Below, piece after piece: positions 1 to 7,457 of a DNA stretch of 64,000 nt. Source of the stretch: Mucilaginibacter daejeonensis (GTDB lineage: Bacteria > Bacteroidota > Bacteroidia > Sphingobacteriales > Sphingobacteriaceae); assembly GCF_020783335.1 (NCBI RefSeq), contig NZ_CP086068.1, forward strand, positions 806,001 to 870,000, given 5' to 3'. The position numbers were made by a program, and so were the translations under genes. Within the stretch, counting starts at the first letter, position 1. Each line of letters opens with the position of its first letter. Under the pieces are notes generated by a model that ran no database searches, had not been told where the DNA came from, and saw only the letters and a program-made list of their open reading frames with translations.

Positions 1-1
1 T

Positions 2-535
2 CCAGCAAGGAAGCAAGCCATAGTTGTAGCTATATACAACAACAGCCAATTTAGATTTTCGGAGTATGATCCATATGATACAAACTATGGGAAGGGCGAA
101 GGCAAAGCGTATATTCAATTTATCGCAAATGTGCTTAAACCCTATATTGATGCTCACTATAGGACAAAGTCTTCAGCTGAAAACACAGTGATCGCCGGTA
201 GTTCCATGGGAGGGCTTATTTCAATGTATGCAGCCTCTCGATTCAACGATATTTTTGGCTGCGCTTGCGTGCTTTCTCCAGCATACTTCATGGGGCCTGA
301 CATTTACAACGAGATCGAGAACAGTGCTATCAATCCTAAAACAAAGATCTTTCAAGCTTGTGGCGATGATGAAGGAAATGAGGCCGATCATGTTGTCAGA
401 CTTGATTCACTGCTCCGAAAAAAGGGATCGTCATTCAAGAACGTACCTATGCCTTTGATCGTAAAAGGGGGCAGACATGATGAGCGACAATGGCGCAAAA
501 CCTTTGAAGCGTTCTATAAATGGTTCACTCATTAG
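2..535 (+). CDS. Putative esterase (alpha/beta hydrolase), 5' end missing
   Basis: The reading frame is open from the left edge to the TAG at 533-535, so only the C-terminal 177 codons are present; the real start lies outside the window and the GTG at 131 is internal. The fragment has the G-S-S-M-G nucleophile elbow (serine codon at 203-205), a later GDDEG segment that can supply the acid, and G-R-H-D near the end for the histidine, i.e. the triad order of the putative-esterase family (esterase D / enterochelin-esterase-like alpha/beta hydrolases). It would hydrolyse an ester; the substrate is not visible. It is followed after 136 bp by the MG2 protein on the same strand and lies on the island side of the tRNA remnant at 3212. 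Confidence 0.75.
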   Translation, partial: PARKQAIVVAIYNNSQFRFSEYDPYDTNYGKGEGKAYIQFIANVLKPYIDAHYRTKSSAENTVIAGSSMGGLISMYAASRFNDIFGCACVLSPAYFMGPDIYNEIENSAINPKTKIFQACGDDEGNEADHVVRLDSLLRKKGSSFKNVPMPLIVKGGRHDERQWRKTFEAFYKWFTH

Positions 536-611
536 CTGCAAGGTAGACCCAAAACCGATCTCTGGTATGTCCAATTGATAGTGACGCTTTATATCTAAAG
601 CTTTTAGAAGT

Positions 612-619
612 TAAATTTG
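612..619 (+). promoter_or_regulatory. Candidate Bacteroidota -7 box (TAAATTTG)
   Basis: TAAATTTG matches the Bacteroidota sigma -7 consensus TAnnTTTG and lies 52 bp before the ATG at 672. No clean TTTG -33 box is seen at the usual spacing, so this is a motif match only. Confidence 0.4.
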
Positions 620-671
620 ATCGTAATGGGCGTGCTTACTTCCAGATAACGTATTTAAACAGATCTCGCTT

Positions 672-3125
672 ATGTTGAAAGACTTAGTATCGATGATGGT
701 TTGTTTGATCATTGTAACAGGAGCCGCCAAACGGCAAACCATTCCCAAAAGCGCCAGTGAATTATCGGCTCAATTTTCAACCTTTAGCAGAAAGCATCCA
801 AGGTCTACTTTATATATTCATACAGATCGTTCCGTCTACAGAAGCGGCGAAACGATATGGTGTTCAGGATACCTGACCAGAAAGGCCAACATCGATTTGA
901 AGGGGCATCATTTCCTGGTGATACAATTGATCGACCCGGTTACTAAAAGCGTCAGGATCTCCAAAAAGTTGGCGATGCAAGAAGGTATCGCTTCCGGGAG
1001 TTTAGACCTGACAGATGGTCTGCCTTCAGGTGAGTATCAATTACTGGCGTTCACGAATGTGGTCGGTAGCGATATGGAGCCAGTTGCTGTCTTTAGGGCT
1101 CCTCTATTTATCACGGATAACCGATCTGATCAAGCCTTTAGTATAACTGCATCAATGTTGGATCTTAAAGGTCCGGATAGTGAAATGCAGGTCAAGATCT
1201 CACTCAATAATATCGATAAAAAGGAGGCCTCCGATGCGCAGCTATCATACCGTTTTGATAATGGTTCGCCGCCGATCGAGCGAAGATCAAAGGGAAAAGA
1301 AACGATCATATCAATACCCAAAACTTTGAATCATCGAACATTCGCCAAGATATTAATTAGCGTGCGAACTAAAGATAAGAAAGCATCGCTGATCTTCCCC
1401 CTCCCCTCATTTAAAAGACCTAGCGTCAAGATGCGTTTTTTTCCTGAAGGCGGAGATCTTGTCGAAGGGGCAAGTAATTTGGTTGGGGTGGAGACCACGG
1501 CCGATGGGATACCTAAGGCAATGACCGGCTATCTGTATAGCGGGGATCGGCTGCTTGACACGATCAGAACGAGTAGCACAGGAATGGGCCGCTTTCTGAT
1601 CGAGCCTAAAGCTGGCATAACATATCATGTCAAGCTTAAGATCGAAGGGGCTAAAGCGTTAGATACCACGTTCATTTTACCCAAGGCTTTGACCGATATA
1701 CCGACCATTCATCTTCTTAAGGCCGTTGTAAAGGATACTGTAAAAGTTCAGATCGCAAGTAAGGTCAAGCGACCCGTTAAAGTTCTTGTACATGATCAGC
1801 AGAACCTATACGCTTGCTTCGACATGATGAGTTCACCGTCATCAAGACCGATCAGCATCGCGGTGAACGCCTTGCCCAAAGGACCATGCTTGATCACTAT
1901 TTTGAACCTTGATGGCAAGCCGGTAGCTGAACGACTATTTTTCGCACATTATGATCAAAAGGTGATCTCTTCGATCAACACTTCAAAGAATGAATACGGC
2001 AAACGTAGTACGGTAAAGCTAAAGATCAAGTTGACCGATCAGCAACAAAGACCTGTTAAAGCGCTATTCTCGTTGGCTTGCGTCAGGGATGCTGATCTAT
2101 GGACCGGGTCTTACAGGAGCATAGAAAGTTATTTGAACGTAGAGGATAAGCTCGACATGGAAATGGGGCTATTACCGAATGCTTACTACGAGAATGAAAA
2201 CATCCTTGAGGACGTATTGCTGATCAGGGGTTGGAGGAAATTCAAATGGCAGGACGTAAATGCTCAAAGTTTGAAGGATACGCTTCCGGATCAAAAGGCA
2301 CTTGAGCTTAAAGCTATAGTAACCCATGGTAAAAAAGCGCTGACGAGACCGGTCGGTGTCTCTTTGATGAAGCCAAATGGTATAGACGTTAGAGTGACCA
2401 ATGCAAGTGGAGAATTGGTCATTTCCGACCAGCAAATGTTGCTACCGGATGACCGATACCTTTCATTGATGATCAATGAAAAGGATAAAGAGGGATATGA
2501 GATAAAGGTGGATGACCCTTACAGTAACATCAAAGTTTCTCCTTCGCTGTTTTCGGACACTTTCGGCTATACCCGAAGAATGCACGGAAGCGACCTGGGA
2601 AGCATTGTGAACGCCAAACTTGATAGGACCATTCAATTAGATGCGGTTTCAGTGAGGTCGAGTGCACCTTACGGGGGGGCGTTAAGCAGAGGTAAGCCGG
2701 GCGCTAATGAGTGTGGGGACTACGTGGACGAATATGGCTACCTGAATTATCCGAAAAGCATCAATAGTGATCGGATATCTCAACCGGTGAAAGGCAGGCA
2801 GTATAAGGTCCGGACCGATCTTGATGGCGATCGATTTACGGTTTCCCCAGTGACCTATGAGGGCTGTACGACCGATCAGAAACAGGGGATAGTTAAGATC
2901 CCCGGGATCTATTATGCAAGGGAATTTTACGGTGTTGATCTTAAGCGAACGGCGCCTCAATATCTTCCAACTCTGTTCTGGGGATCAGGGTTATTGACCG
3001 ACGAAAACGGCGAGCGGGAAATTAGCTTCGATACCGGAGACATTACCGGCAGCTTTCGCATCATCCTACAAGGCATAACCGACGAAGAGGTAGTGTCCGG
3101 TACAGGAGGTTTTCTAGTGAAGTGA
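672..3125 (+). CDS. MG2 (alpha-2-macroglobulin-like) domain surface protein
   Basis: 817 aa with an N-terminal hydrophobic signal-like segment (residues 1-19). Residues ~44-140 carry the MG2-type segment (IHTDRSVYRSGETIW), as in alpha-2-macroglobulin-like proteins. Further beta-sandwich repeats follow, then a segment near residue 515 (DVLLIRGWRKFKW) and a C-terminal LLTDENGEREISF...ITGSFRI block. This architecture is typical of a large Bacteroidota family often annotated 'MG2 domain' or 'TonB plug domain' protein; the family probably acts at the cell envelope, but its biochemical role is unknown. There is no thioester CxEQ motif and no TonB beta-barrel. Many codons end in A/T compared with genes to the right, consistent with its place inside a transferred segment. 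Confidence 0.7.
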   Translation: MLKDLVSMMVCLIIVTGAAKRQTIPKSASELSAQFSTFSRKHPRSTLYIHTDRSVYRSGETIWCSGYLTRKANIDLKGHHFLVIQLIDPVTKSVRISKKLAMQEGIASGSLDLTDGLPSGEYQLLAFTNVVGSDMEPVAVFRAPLFITDNRSDQAFSITASMLDLKGPDSEMQVKISLNNIDKKEASDAQLSYRFDNGSPPIERRSKGKETIISIPKTLNHRTFAKILISVRTKDKKASLIFPLPSFKRPSVKMRFFPEGGDLVEGASNLVGVETTADGIPKAMTGYLYSGDRLLDTIRTSSTGMGRFLIEPKAGITYHVKLKIEGAKALDTTFILPKALTDIPTIHLLKAVVKDTVKVQIASKVKRPVKVLVHDQQNLYACFDMMSSPSSRPISIAVNALPKGPCLITILNLDGKPVAERLFFAHYDQKVISSINTSKNEYGKRSTVKLKIKLTDQQQRPVKALFSLACVRDADLWTGSYRSIESYLNVEDKLDMEMGLLPNAYYENENILEDVLLIRGWRKFKWQDVNAQSLKDTLPDQKALELKAIVTHGKKALTRPVGVSLMKPNGIDVRVTNASGELVISDQQMLLPDDRYLSLMINEKDKEGYEIKVDDPYSNIKVSPSLFSDTFGYTRRMHGSDLGSIVNAKLDRTIQLDAVSVRSSAPYGGALSRGKPGANECGDYVDEYGYLNYPKSINSDRISQPVKGRQYKVRTDLDGDRFTVSPVTYEGCTTDQKQGIVKIPGIYYAREFYGVDLKRTAPQYLPTLFWGSGLLTDENGEREISFDTGDITGSFRIILQGITDEEVVSGTGGFLVK

Positions 3126-3211
3126 ACGGAGGTTAAATGGCAATGACCTTAAAGACCACTAAGATGGCAATTAAGGCCCATCTTTATTCAATGTAGGTCA
3201 TTGGTCAACGA

Positions 3212-3253
3212 TTCATAACCCTAAGGTCGGCAGTTCGATCCTGCTCCCCGCTA
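3212..3253 (+). tRNA. tRNA-Met(CAU) 3' half (partial; probable attachment site)
   Basis: This reads as positions 32-73 of a tRNA: anticodon loop TTCATAA (CAT at 3214-3216), 3' anticodon strand CCCTA, 5-nt variable loop AGGTC, T stem GGCAG/CTGCT around loop TTCGATC, acceptor strand CCCCGCT and discriminator A. The 5' half is absent: the five bases before the loop (AACGA) cannot pair with CCCTA, and no AGCGGGG acceptor strand precedes it. A break at the anticodon loop with the 3' end kept is the usual trace of tyrosine-recombinase integration into a tRNA. Not expected to be a functional tRNA. Confidence 0.75.
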
Positions 3254-3264
3254 CTATTTATGAT

Positions 3265-3298
3265 AAAGCCTCTTGAGTGTATCTAAAGAGGCTTTTTT
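3265..3298 (+). terminator. Rho-independent terminator behind the tRNA remnant
   Basis: AAAGCCTCTT (3265-3274), a loop of about 11 nt, then AAGAGGCTTT (3286-3295) continuing into a run of T. It sits 12 bp after the tRNA fragment, as expected if it was the original tRNA gene's terminator. Confidence 0.8.
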
Positions 3299-3347
3299 CG
3301 TTTCTCATGATCGGCGAATGCTTAGGTGCGGAGAGTCAAATAGCGCC

Positions 3348-5411
3348 TTAGCCGGCTACAGGTAAAGTGAACCAAAAGGTGCTACCTTTTCCCGGCTCAC
3401 TATCTACGCCTATCTGGCCGCCGTGGCAATCAATGATCTCTTTGCAGATGTACAGGCCTATCCCAAAACCGCTCGCACTAGTGAGCTGGTCGTCCACCGC
3501 GCGGTAGAACCGTCCAAAGATCAGATCCTGGTCCGCCTTATCGATACCTTGGCCTTCATCGATGACACTTATCTTCACGGTGGACCCATCCGACCAGCAC
3601 GTCAGTTTGATCCTACTGTCAGTCGGGGAATATTTGACCGCATTGCTGATCAGATTCTCGATCACCTGGTCTATCTTTTCCAGGTCGGCGCTGACATAGA
3701 TCGGTCCGGTGGGTTCAAAGCTGAAATGGTGCGAGCTGACCGTGGCTACAGCTTCTTGCACAGCCTGTTTCACCAGTTCAACAATGTCAAAATCGGTCCG
3801 GTCGATCCTGAGCTGACCTGCTTCCAACTGGGCGATATTCAAGAAGCCGTTAATGATGCCGGTCATTCTGCCGATCTGTTTGATCGTGCGCTCGAACATA
3901 TCGGGCACCTTGGGGTCATCGCTGGTAACGCGTTTCTTTAATATATGCAGGTAGCCTGTCACAGCCGTGAGCGGTGTTTTTAGCTCGTGGCTGGTCATGC
4001 TTAAAAAGTCGTTCTTACGCTGTTCTTCCATTTTGCGTTGGGTAATATCATGAAATACCACTACAACCTGGTTCGTGTCTTTCCCAACGGCAACGGCATA
4101 CACATCATACCATCCGCCAGTACCTTCGTTATATTCCTCAAAACGCAGGGCCTCTCCTGTAGTAGCTACCTTTCCATAGGTGCGTATCCAGGTGGGCTCA
4201 ATATCAGGCATGATCTCTAATATGGTCTTGCCGACTACGTCTTTTAACCCGGTCTGCTTTTCAAATGCAGGGTTAGTGACCAAGAAACGATAATTCTCGG
4301 CAGTACCATCATCAGCGAACGAGAACTCGATCACCATGAATGCTTCATCTATCGATTCAAAAAGAGTTCGGTACCGCAATTCTGAAAGCCGCAATTCCTG
4401 CTCTGCGCGTGCAGTGAGCACTGCATCCCATGCAAGGCCTGCCACCTGTTTGATCCGTACCTGTTCTTCGATGGTAAAGTGGTGAGGCTGCTCGTAATGA
4501 GCAAAGAACACGGCCGACAATTTGCCATTCTTGAATAACGGTATATTGATGATCGCTTCGATACGCAGTTCGGTAAAAGATCGTCTGTGTTGTTCAGACA
4601 GTCGCGCCTCGTTCCTCACATCTTCGTACATGACTATTTGGCCGCTAAGCAGTGTTTCAAATATGTCAGTACCGAATTGCTTGGCCGGGAACGCACCCTT
4701 CAGTGGCTTTACACCGTTACGGTGATGATCCCGTTCGATCAGAAAAAATTCTCCCTTAATTAGAGTTTTGGCAAATCCGAAGCGATCGGCGTTCAAATGA
4801 CCGGCAATAATGTCTAACGCTCTGGTCTCCATGGCTTCAGGATCAGAGAACAAGCGCAGCTGATCGCTCATATTGAGCAAGAACTCACGCTGCTCGGCGT
4901 TCTCTCTTTGCGATCGGTTGAGGCGGGTGGTCTCGGTACACACCACCAATATGCCTTCAGGCTTGCCGTTGGCATTGCGGATCGGGTTATAACTAAAGGT
5001 CCAGTAAACTTCATCAAGTTTACCGTCACGATAGATAGGCAGTAGTTGGTCTTCCAGGTAAACGGACTCGCCTGTGGTCAACACTTTGTTGATCAGGGGC
5101 CAAATGTTAGGCCAAATCTCCTGCCAATGGTCTTCACCGGGGCCTCCTAACAGATCAGGATGCTTGCTATTCGATCCGCTACCCAGGATCACCCGGTATG
5201 CATCATTGTAAAACTGAAGCAGTTCAGGACCCCACCAAATGAACATCGGGAACCCTGAGTCGAGCATAAGGTTCAGGGCGTTAAGCAGCTCGGCCGGCCA
5301 TGTGGACATCGGGCCCAGTGGAGTTGCCTGATCATCCAACGATCGGATGAGGTCACTCATTTCTCCTTTGGCATAGATCAGCTGCCGATGATGGTTAGCG
5401 TCGTTTGACAT
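3348..5411 (-). CDS. Soluble sensor histidine kinase (PAS-GAF-PAS-HisKA-HATPase)
   Basis: 687 aa, no membrane segment, so a cytoplasmic sensor. The N-terminal ~170 residues form a PAS-like domain (WWGPELLQFYNDAYR...), residues ~175-330 a GAF domain, ~345-455 a second PAS. The HisKA helix has SMTSHELKTPL with phospho-acceptor H475. The ATPase domain shows the N box (VIENLISNAVKYSP), G1 (DEGQGID) and G2 (GFGIGLYICKEII). There is no receiver domain and no response regulator next to it, so it is an orphan kinase whose partner must be elsewhere. The PAS-GAF combination suggests sensing of a small molecule, light or redox signal; the ligand cannot be told. It is the first intact gene to the right of the tRNA remnant. 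Confidence 0.9.
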   Translation of the reverse strand: MSNDANHHRQLIYAKGEMSDLIRSLDDQATPLGPMSTWPAELLNALNLMLDSGFPMFIWWGPELLQFYNDAYRVILGSGSNSKHPDLLGGPGEDHWQEIWPNIWPLINKVLTTGESVYLEDQLLPIYRDGKLDEVYWTFSYNPIRNANGKPEGILVVCTETTRLNRSQRENAEQREFLLNMSDQLRLFSDPEAMETRALDIIAGHLNADRFGFAKTLIKGEFFLIERDHHRNGVKPLKGAFPAKQFGTDIFETLLSGQIVMYEDVRNEARLSEQHRRSFTELRIEAIINIPLFKNGKLSAVFFAHYEQPHHFTIEEQVRIKQVAGLAWDAVLTARAEQELRLSELRYRTLFESIDEAFMVIEFSFADDGTAENYRFLVTNPAFEKQTGLKDVVGKTILEIMPDIEPTWIRTYGKVATTGEALRFEEYNEGTGGWYDVYAVAVGKDTNQVVVVFHDITQRKMEEQRKNDFLSMTSHELKTPLTAVTGYLHILKKRVTSDDPKVPDMFERTIKQIGRMTGIINGFLNIAQLEAGQLRIDRTDFDIVELVKQAVQEAVATVSSHHFSFEPTGPIYVSADLEKIDQVIENLISNAVKYSPTDSRIKLTCWSDGSTVKISVIDEGQGIDKADQDLIFGRFYRAVDDQLTSASGFGIGLYICKEIIDCHGGQIGVDSEPGKGSTFWFTLPVAG

Positions 5412-5642
5412 GTAGATGTGTAATGTTGATGAACCGACGGTTCGTTATGCCAAACATCGGGAATTTACTTTATAGGCGATCACCGCTTTTGCATTTGCTG
5501 ATATTGATCATTCAATGCCAGTTTCTTACCAAGATCGATGAGTTTTAACGTACAAAAACATGCTATATCGCTGCAATATCTTACCTGATGTTTGCCTGTC
5601 AAAGCTTATCTTCACCTTGTATATAACAACGAATAAAATATA

Positions 5643-6671
5643 ATGCTTGACCGCCGTAAATTTATATTGACCACCTCGCTGGCCGCCACCGGAGCGGCGT
5701 TGAACCTCAGATCTTTAGCTGCGCCGATCGCGGCCCCTGCACCGTCATCCCAGCTCCCGATCATCATATCTACCTGGGATTTTGGCGTGGCCGCTAACCA
5801 GGCCGCCTGGAAGGTGCTTTCGACCGGTGGCCGTGCATTGGATGCCGTTGAGGCTGGTGCCCGGGTGCCCGAGGCCGACCCAAATAATCACAGTGTAGGC
5901 GCGGCGGGTTACCCCGATCGCGACGGTCATGTAACGCTGGATGCCTGTATCATGGACGAGAAAGGCAATTGTGGCGGCGTGGCCGGCATGGAGTATATCG
6001 ATCATCCGATATCCGTAGCCCGCATGGTGATGGAAAAGACACCGCATGTGCTGTTAGTAGGCGACGGTGCCACTCAATTCGCGGTAGCTAACGGATTTAC
6101 TAAAAAGCAACTACTTACGCCTGATTCGGAAAAGGCCTGGAAAGAGTGGCTGAAGACATCCAAATATCAGCCCGAGATGAACATCGAGAACAAGCACTTT
6201 ACACCGGTGCCTAACAAGATGCCTGGTAATCAGTATAACCATGACACTATAGGAATGCTGGCCGTGGATGCTGCAGGTAATATCTCGGGAGCTTGTACCA
6301 CCAGTGGCATGGCTTTCAAACTGCATGGCCGGGTGGGAGATAGTCCCATCATTGGGGCCGGACTATTCGTGGATAATGAAGTAGGTGGTGCTACATCGAC
6401 CGGCGTAGGCGAGGAAGTGATCAGGAACGTGGGCAGCTTTTTAGTAGTGGAACTGATGCGCCAGGGCATGAAGCCTGAGGATGCCTGCCGCGAGGCGGTG
6501 AACCGTATCGTGAAAAAGAAACCTGAGATAGCCAAGACCATACAGGTGGGCTTTTTGGCGATCAACAAAAAGGGTGAGTACGGTGCGTATGCCTTGCAGA
6601 AAGGATTTTCATACGCGGTATGCAATGCCCAAAAGCAGGACCTGATCATCAAAGGAAAAAGTATTTATTAA
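5643..6671 (+). CDS. N4-(beta-N-acetylglucosaminyl)-L-asparaginase (Ntn hydrolase, Tat-exported)
   Basis: 342 aa of the aspartylglucosaminidase family, which cleaves the GlcNAc-asparagine bond, the last step of N-glycoprotein breakdown. The precursor self-cleaves in front of a catalytic threonine; here the motif is NHDTIGMLAVD with Thr202, followed by the SGMAFK and GAGLFVDNEVGGATSTG blocks that line the family's active site. The N-terminus has a twin-arginine signal (DRRKFILTTSLAATGAAL), so export folded to the periplasm is likely. Starts at an ATG; cutC begins 1 bp after its stop, giving a two-gene operon. Its substrate is the expected end product of the N-glycan enzymes encoded further right. 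Confidence 0.9.
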   Translation: MLDRRKFILTTSLAATGAALNLRSLAAPIAAPAPSSQLPIIISTWDFGVAANQAAWKVLSTGGRALDAVEAGARVPEADPNNHSVGAAGYPDRDGHVTLDACIMDEKGNCGGVAGMEYIDHPISVARMVMEKTPHVLLVGDGATQFAVANGFTKKQLLTPDSEKAWKEWLKTSKYQPEMNIENKHFTPVPNKMPGNQYNHDTIGMLAVDAAGNISGACTTSGMAFKLHGRVGDSPIIGAGLFVDNEVGGATSTGVGEEVIRNVGSFLVVELMRQGMKPEDACREAVNRIVKKKPEIAKTIQVGFLAINKKGEYGAYALQKGFSYAVCNAQKQDLIIKGKSIY

Positions 6672-6672
6672 T

Positions 6673-7410
6673 ATGATCAGGATCGAGATATGTGCCAATT
6701 CTGTTCGGTCGGCGCTGATCGCACAGGAGGCTGGTGCTTACCGGATAGAGTTTTGTGATAACCTGAAGGAGGGAGGGACAACACCATCGTTCGGGCAGAT
6801 CGCCTTGGCTCGTCAACAACTGAATATTAAACTGTACCCTATCATTCGCCCTCGGGGTGGTGATTTTTTGTACACCGACCTCGAATTTGAGGTGATGAAA
6901 AAAGATATTGAGCAATGCCTGGCTTTAGGTTGTGATGGGGTAGTATTCGGAGTATTGGATGCCAACGGGCGTGTGGATAAACCGCGATGCGAGCAACTGA
7001 TCAAGGCAGCCGGCAAAATGGGTGTAACTTTTCACCGGGCGTTCGATCGCTGCAGTGACCCTTTTGAGGCATTGGAAGACATCATTGAACTTGGCTTTGA
7101 GCGTATACTGACATCGGGCCTGGAAGCCGACGTCGTTAGTGGCGCCGACTTGATAGCTCGTTTGGTCAAACAAGCGGCCGGTCGTATCCAGATCATGCCG
7201 GGCGCCGGTGTTAAGCCGGAGAATCTTGCGCATCTGATCGAAATGACCAAGGCTACCGAATATCACACTACTGCCAAAGGGCCGCTTGAGAGTGAGATGG
7301 CTTACCGCGAGGTACGGACAGGAAGTAAGGCTGAAGAATTTATGACCGAGCAGACCGATCCTGATACCGTAAGCGCATTGGTGCAGATAGCAGAGAAATA
7401 TTCTTTATAA
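6673..7410 (+). CDS. cutC: CutC family protein (TIM barrel)
   Basis: 245 aa, full length for CutC. It opens with IEICANSVRSALIAQEAGAYRIEFCDNL and contains IRPRGGDFLY, GCDGVVFGVLD, TFHRAFDR and LTSG, the conserved strand ends of the CutC TIM barrel. The family was named for copper homeostasis, but its biochemical role is unsettled; a glycan-related role is possible because it is translated directly after the aspartylglucosaminidase gene (1-bp gap). Cytoplasmic, no signal peptide. Followed by a strong bidirectional terminator. Confidence 0.9.
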   Translation: MIRIEICANSVRSALIAQEAGAYRIEFCDNLKEGGTTPSFGQIALARQQLNIKLYPIIRPRGGDFLYTDLEFEVMKKDIEQCLALGCDGVVFGVLDANGRVDKPRCEQLIKAAGKMGVTFHRAFDRCSDPFEALEDIIELGFERILTSGLEADVVSGADLIARLVKQAAGRIQIMPGAGVKPENLAHLIEMTKATEYHTTAKGPLESEMAYREVRTGSKAEEFMTEQTDPDTVSALVQIAEKYSL

Positions 7411-7452
7411 AGCAAAGGGCTTGAAGATCATCTTCAAGCCCTTTGCTTTTTG
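7409..7452. terminator. Bidirectional terminator between cutC and the GH3 gene
   Basis: Perfect 17-bp stem: AGCAAAGGGCTTGAAGA (7411-7427), loop TCA, TCTTCAAGCCCTTTGCT (7431-7447), with A residues before and T residues after, serving both convergent genes. Confidence 0.9.
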
Positions 7453-7457
7453 TGGTG

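Noticed and set aside
3181..3253. A complete functional tRNA-Met
   Set aside because: The bases before the anticodon loop do not pair with the 3' anticodon strand and no 5' acceptor strand exists; only the 3' half is present.
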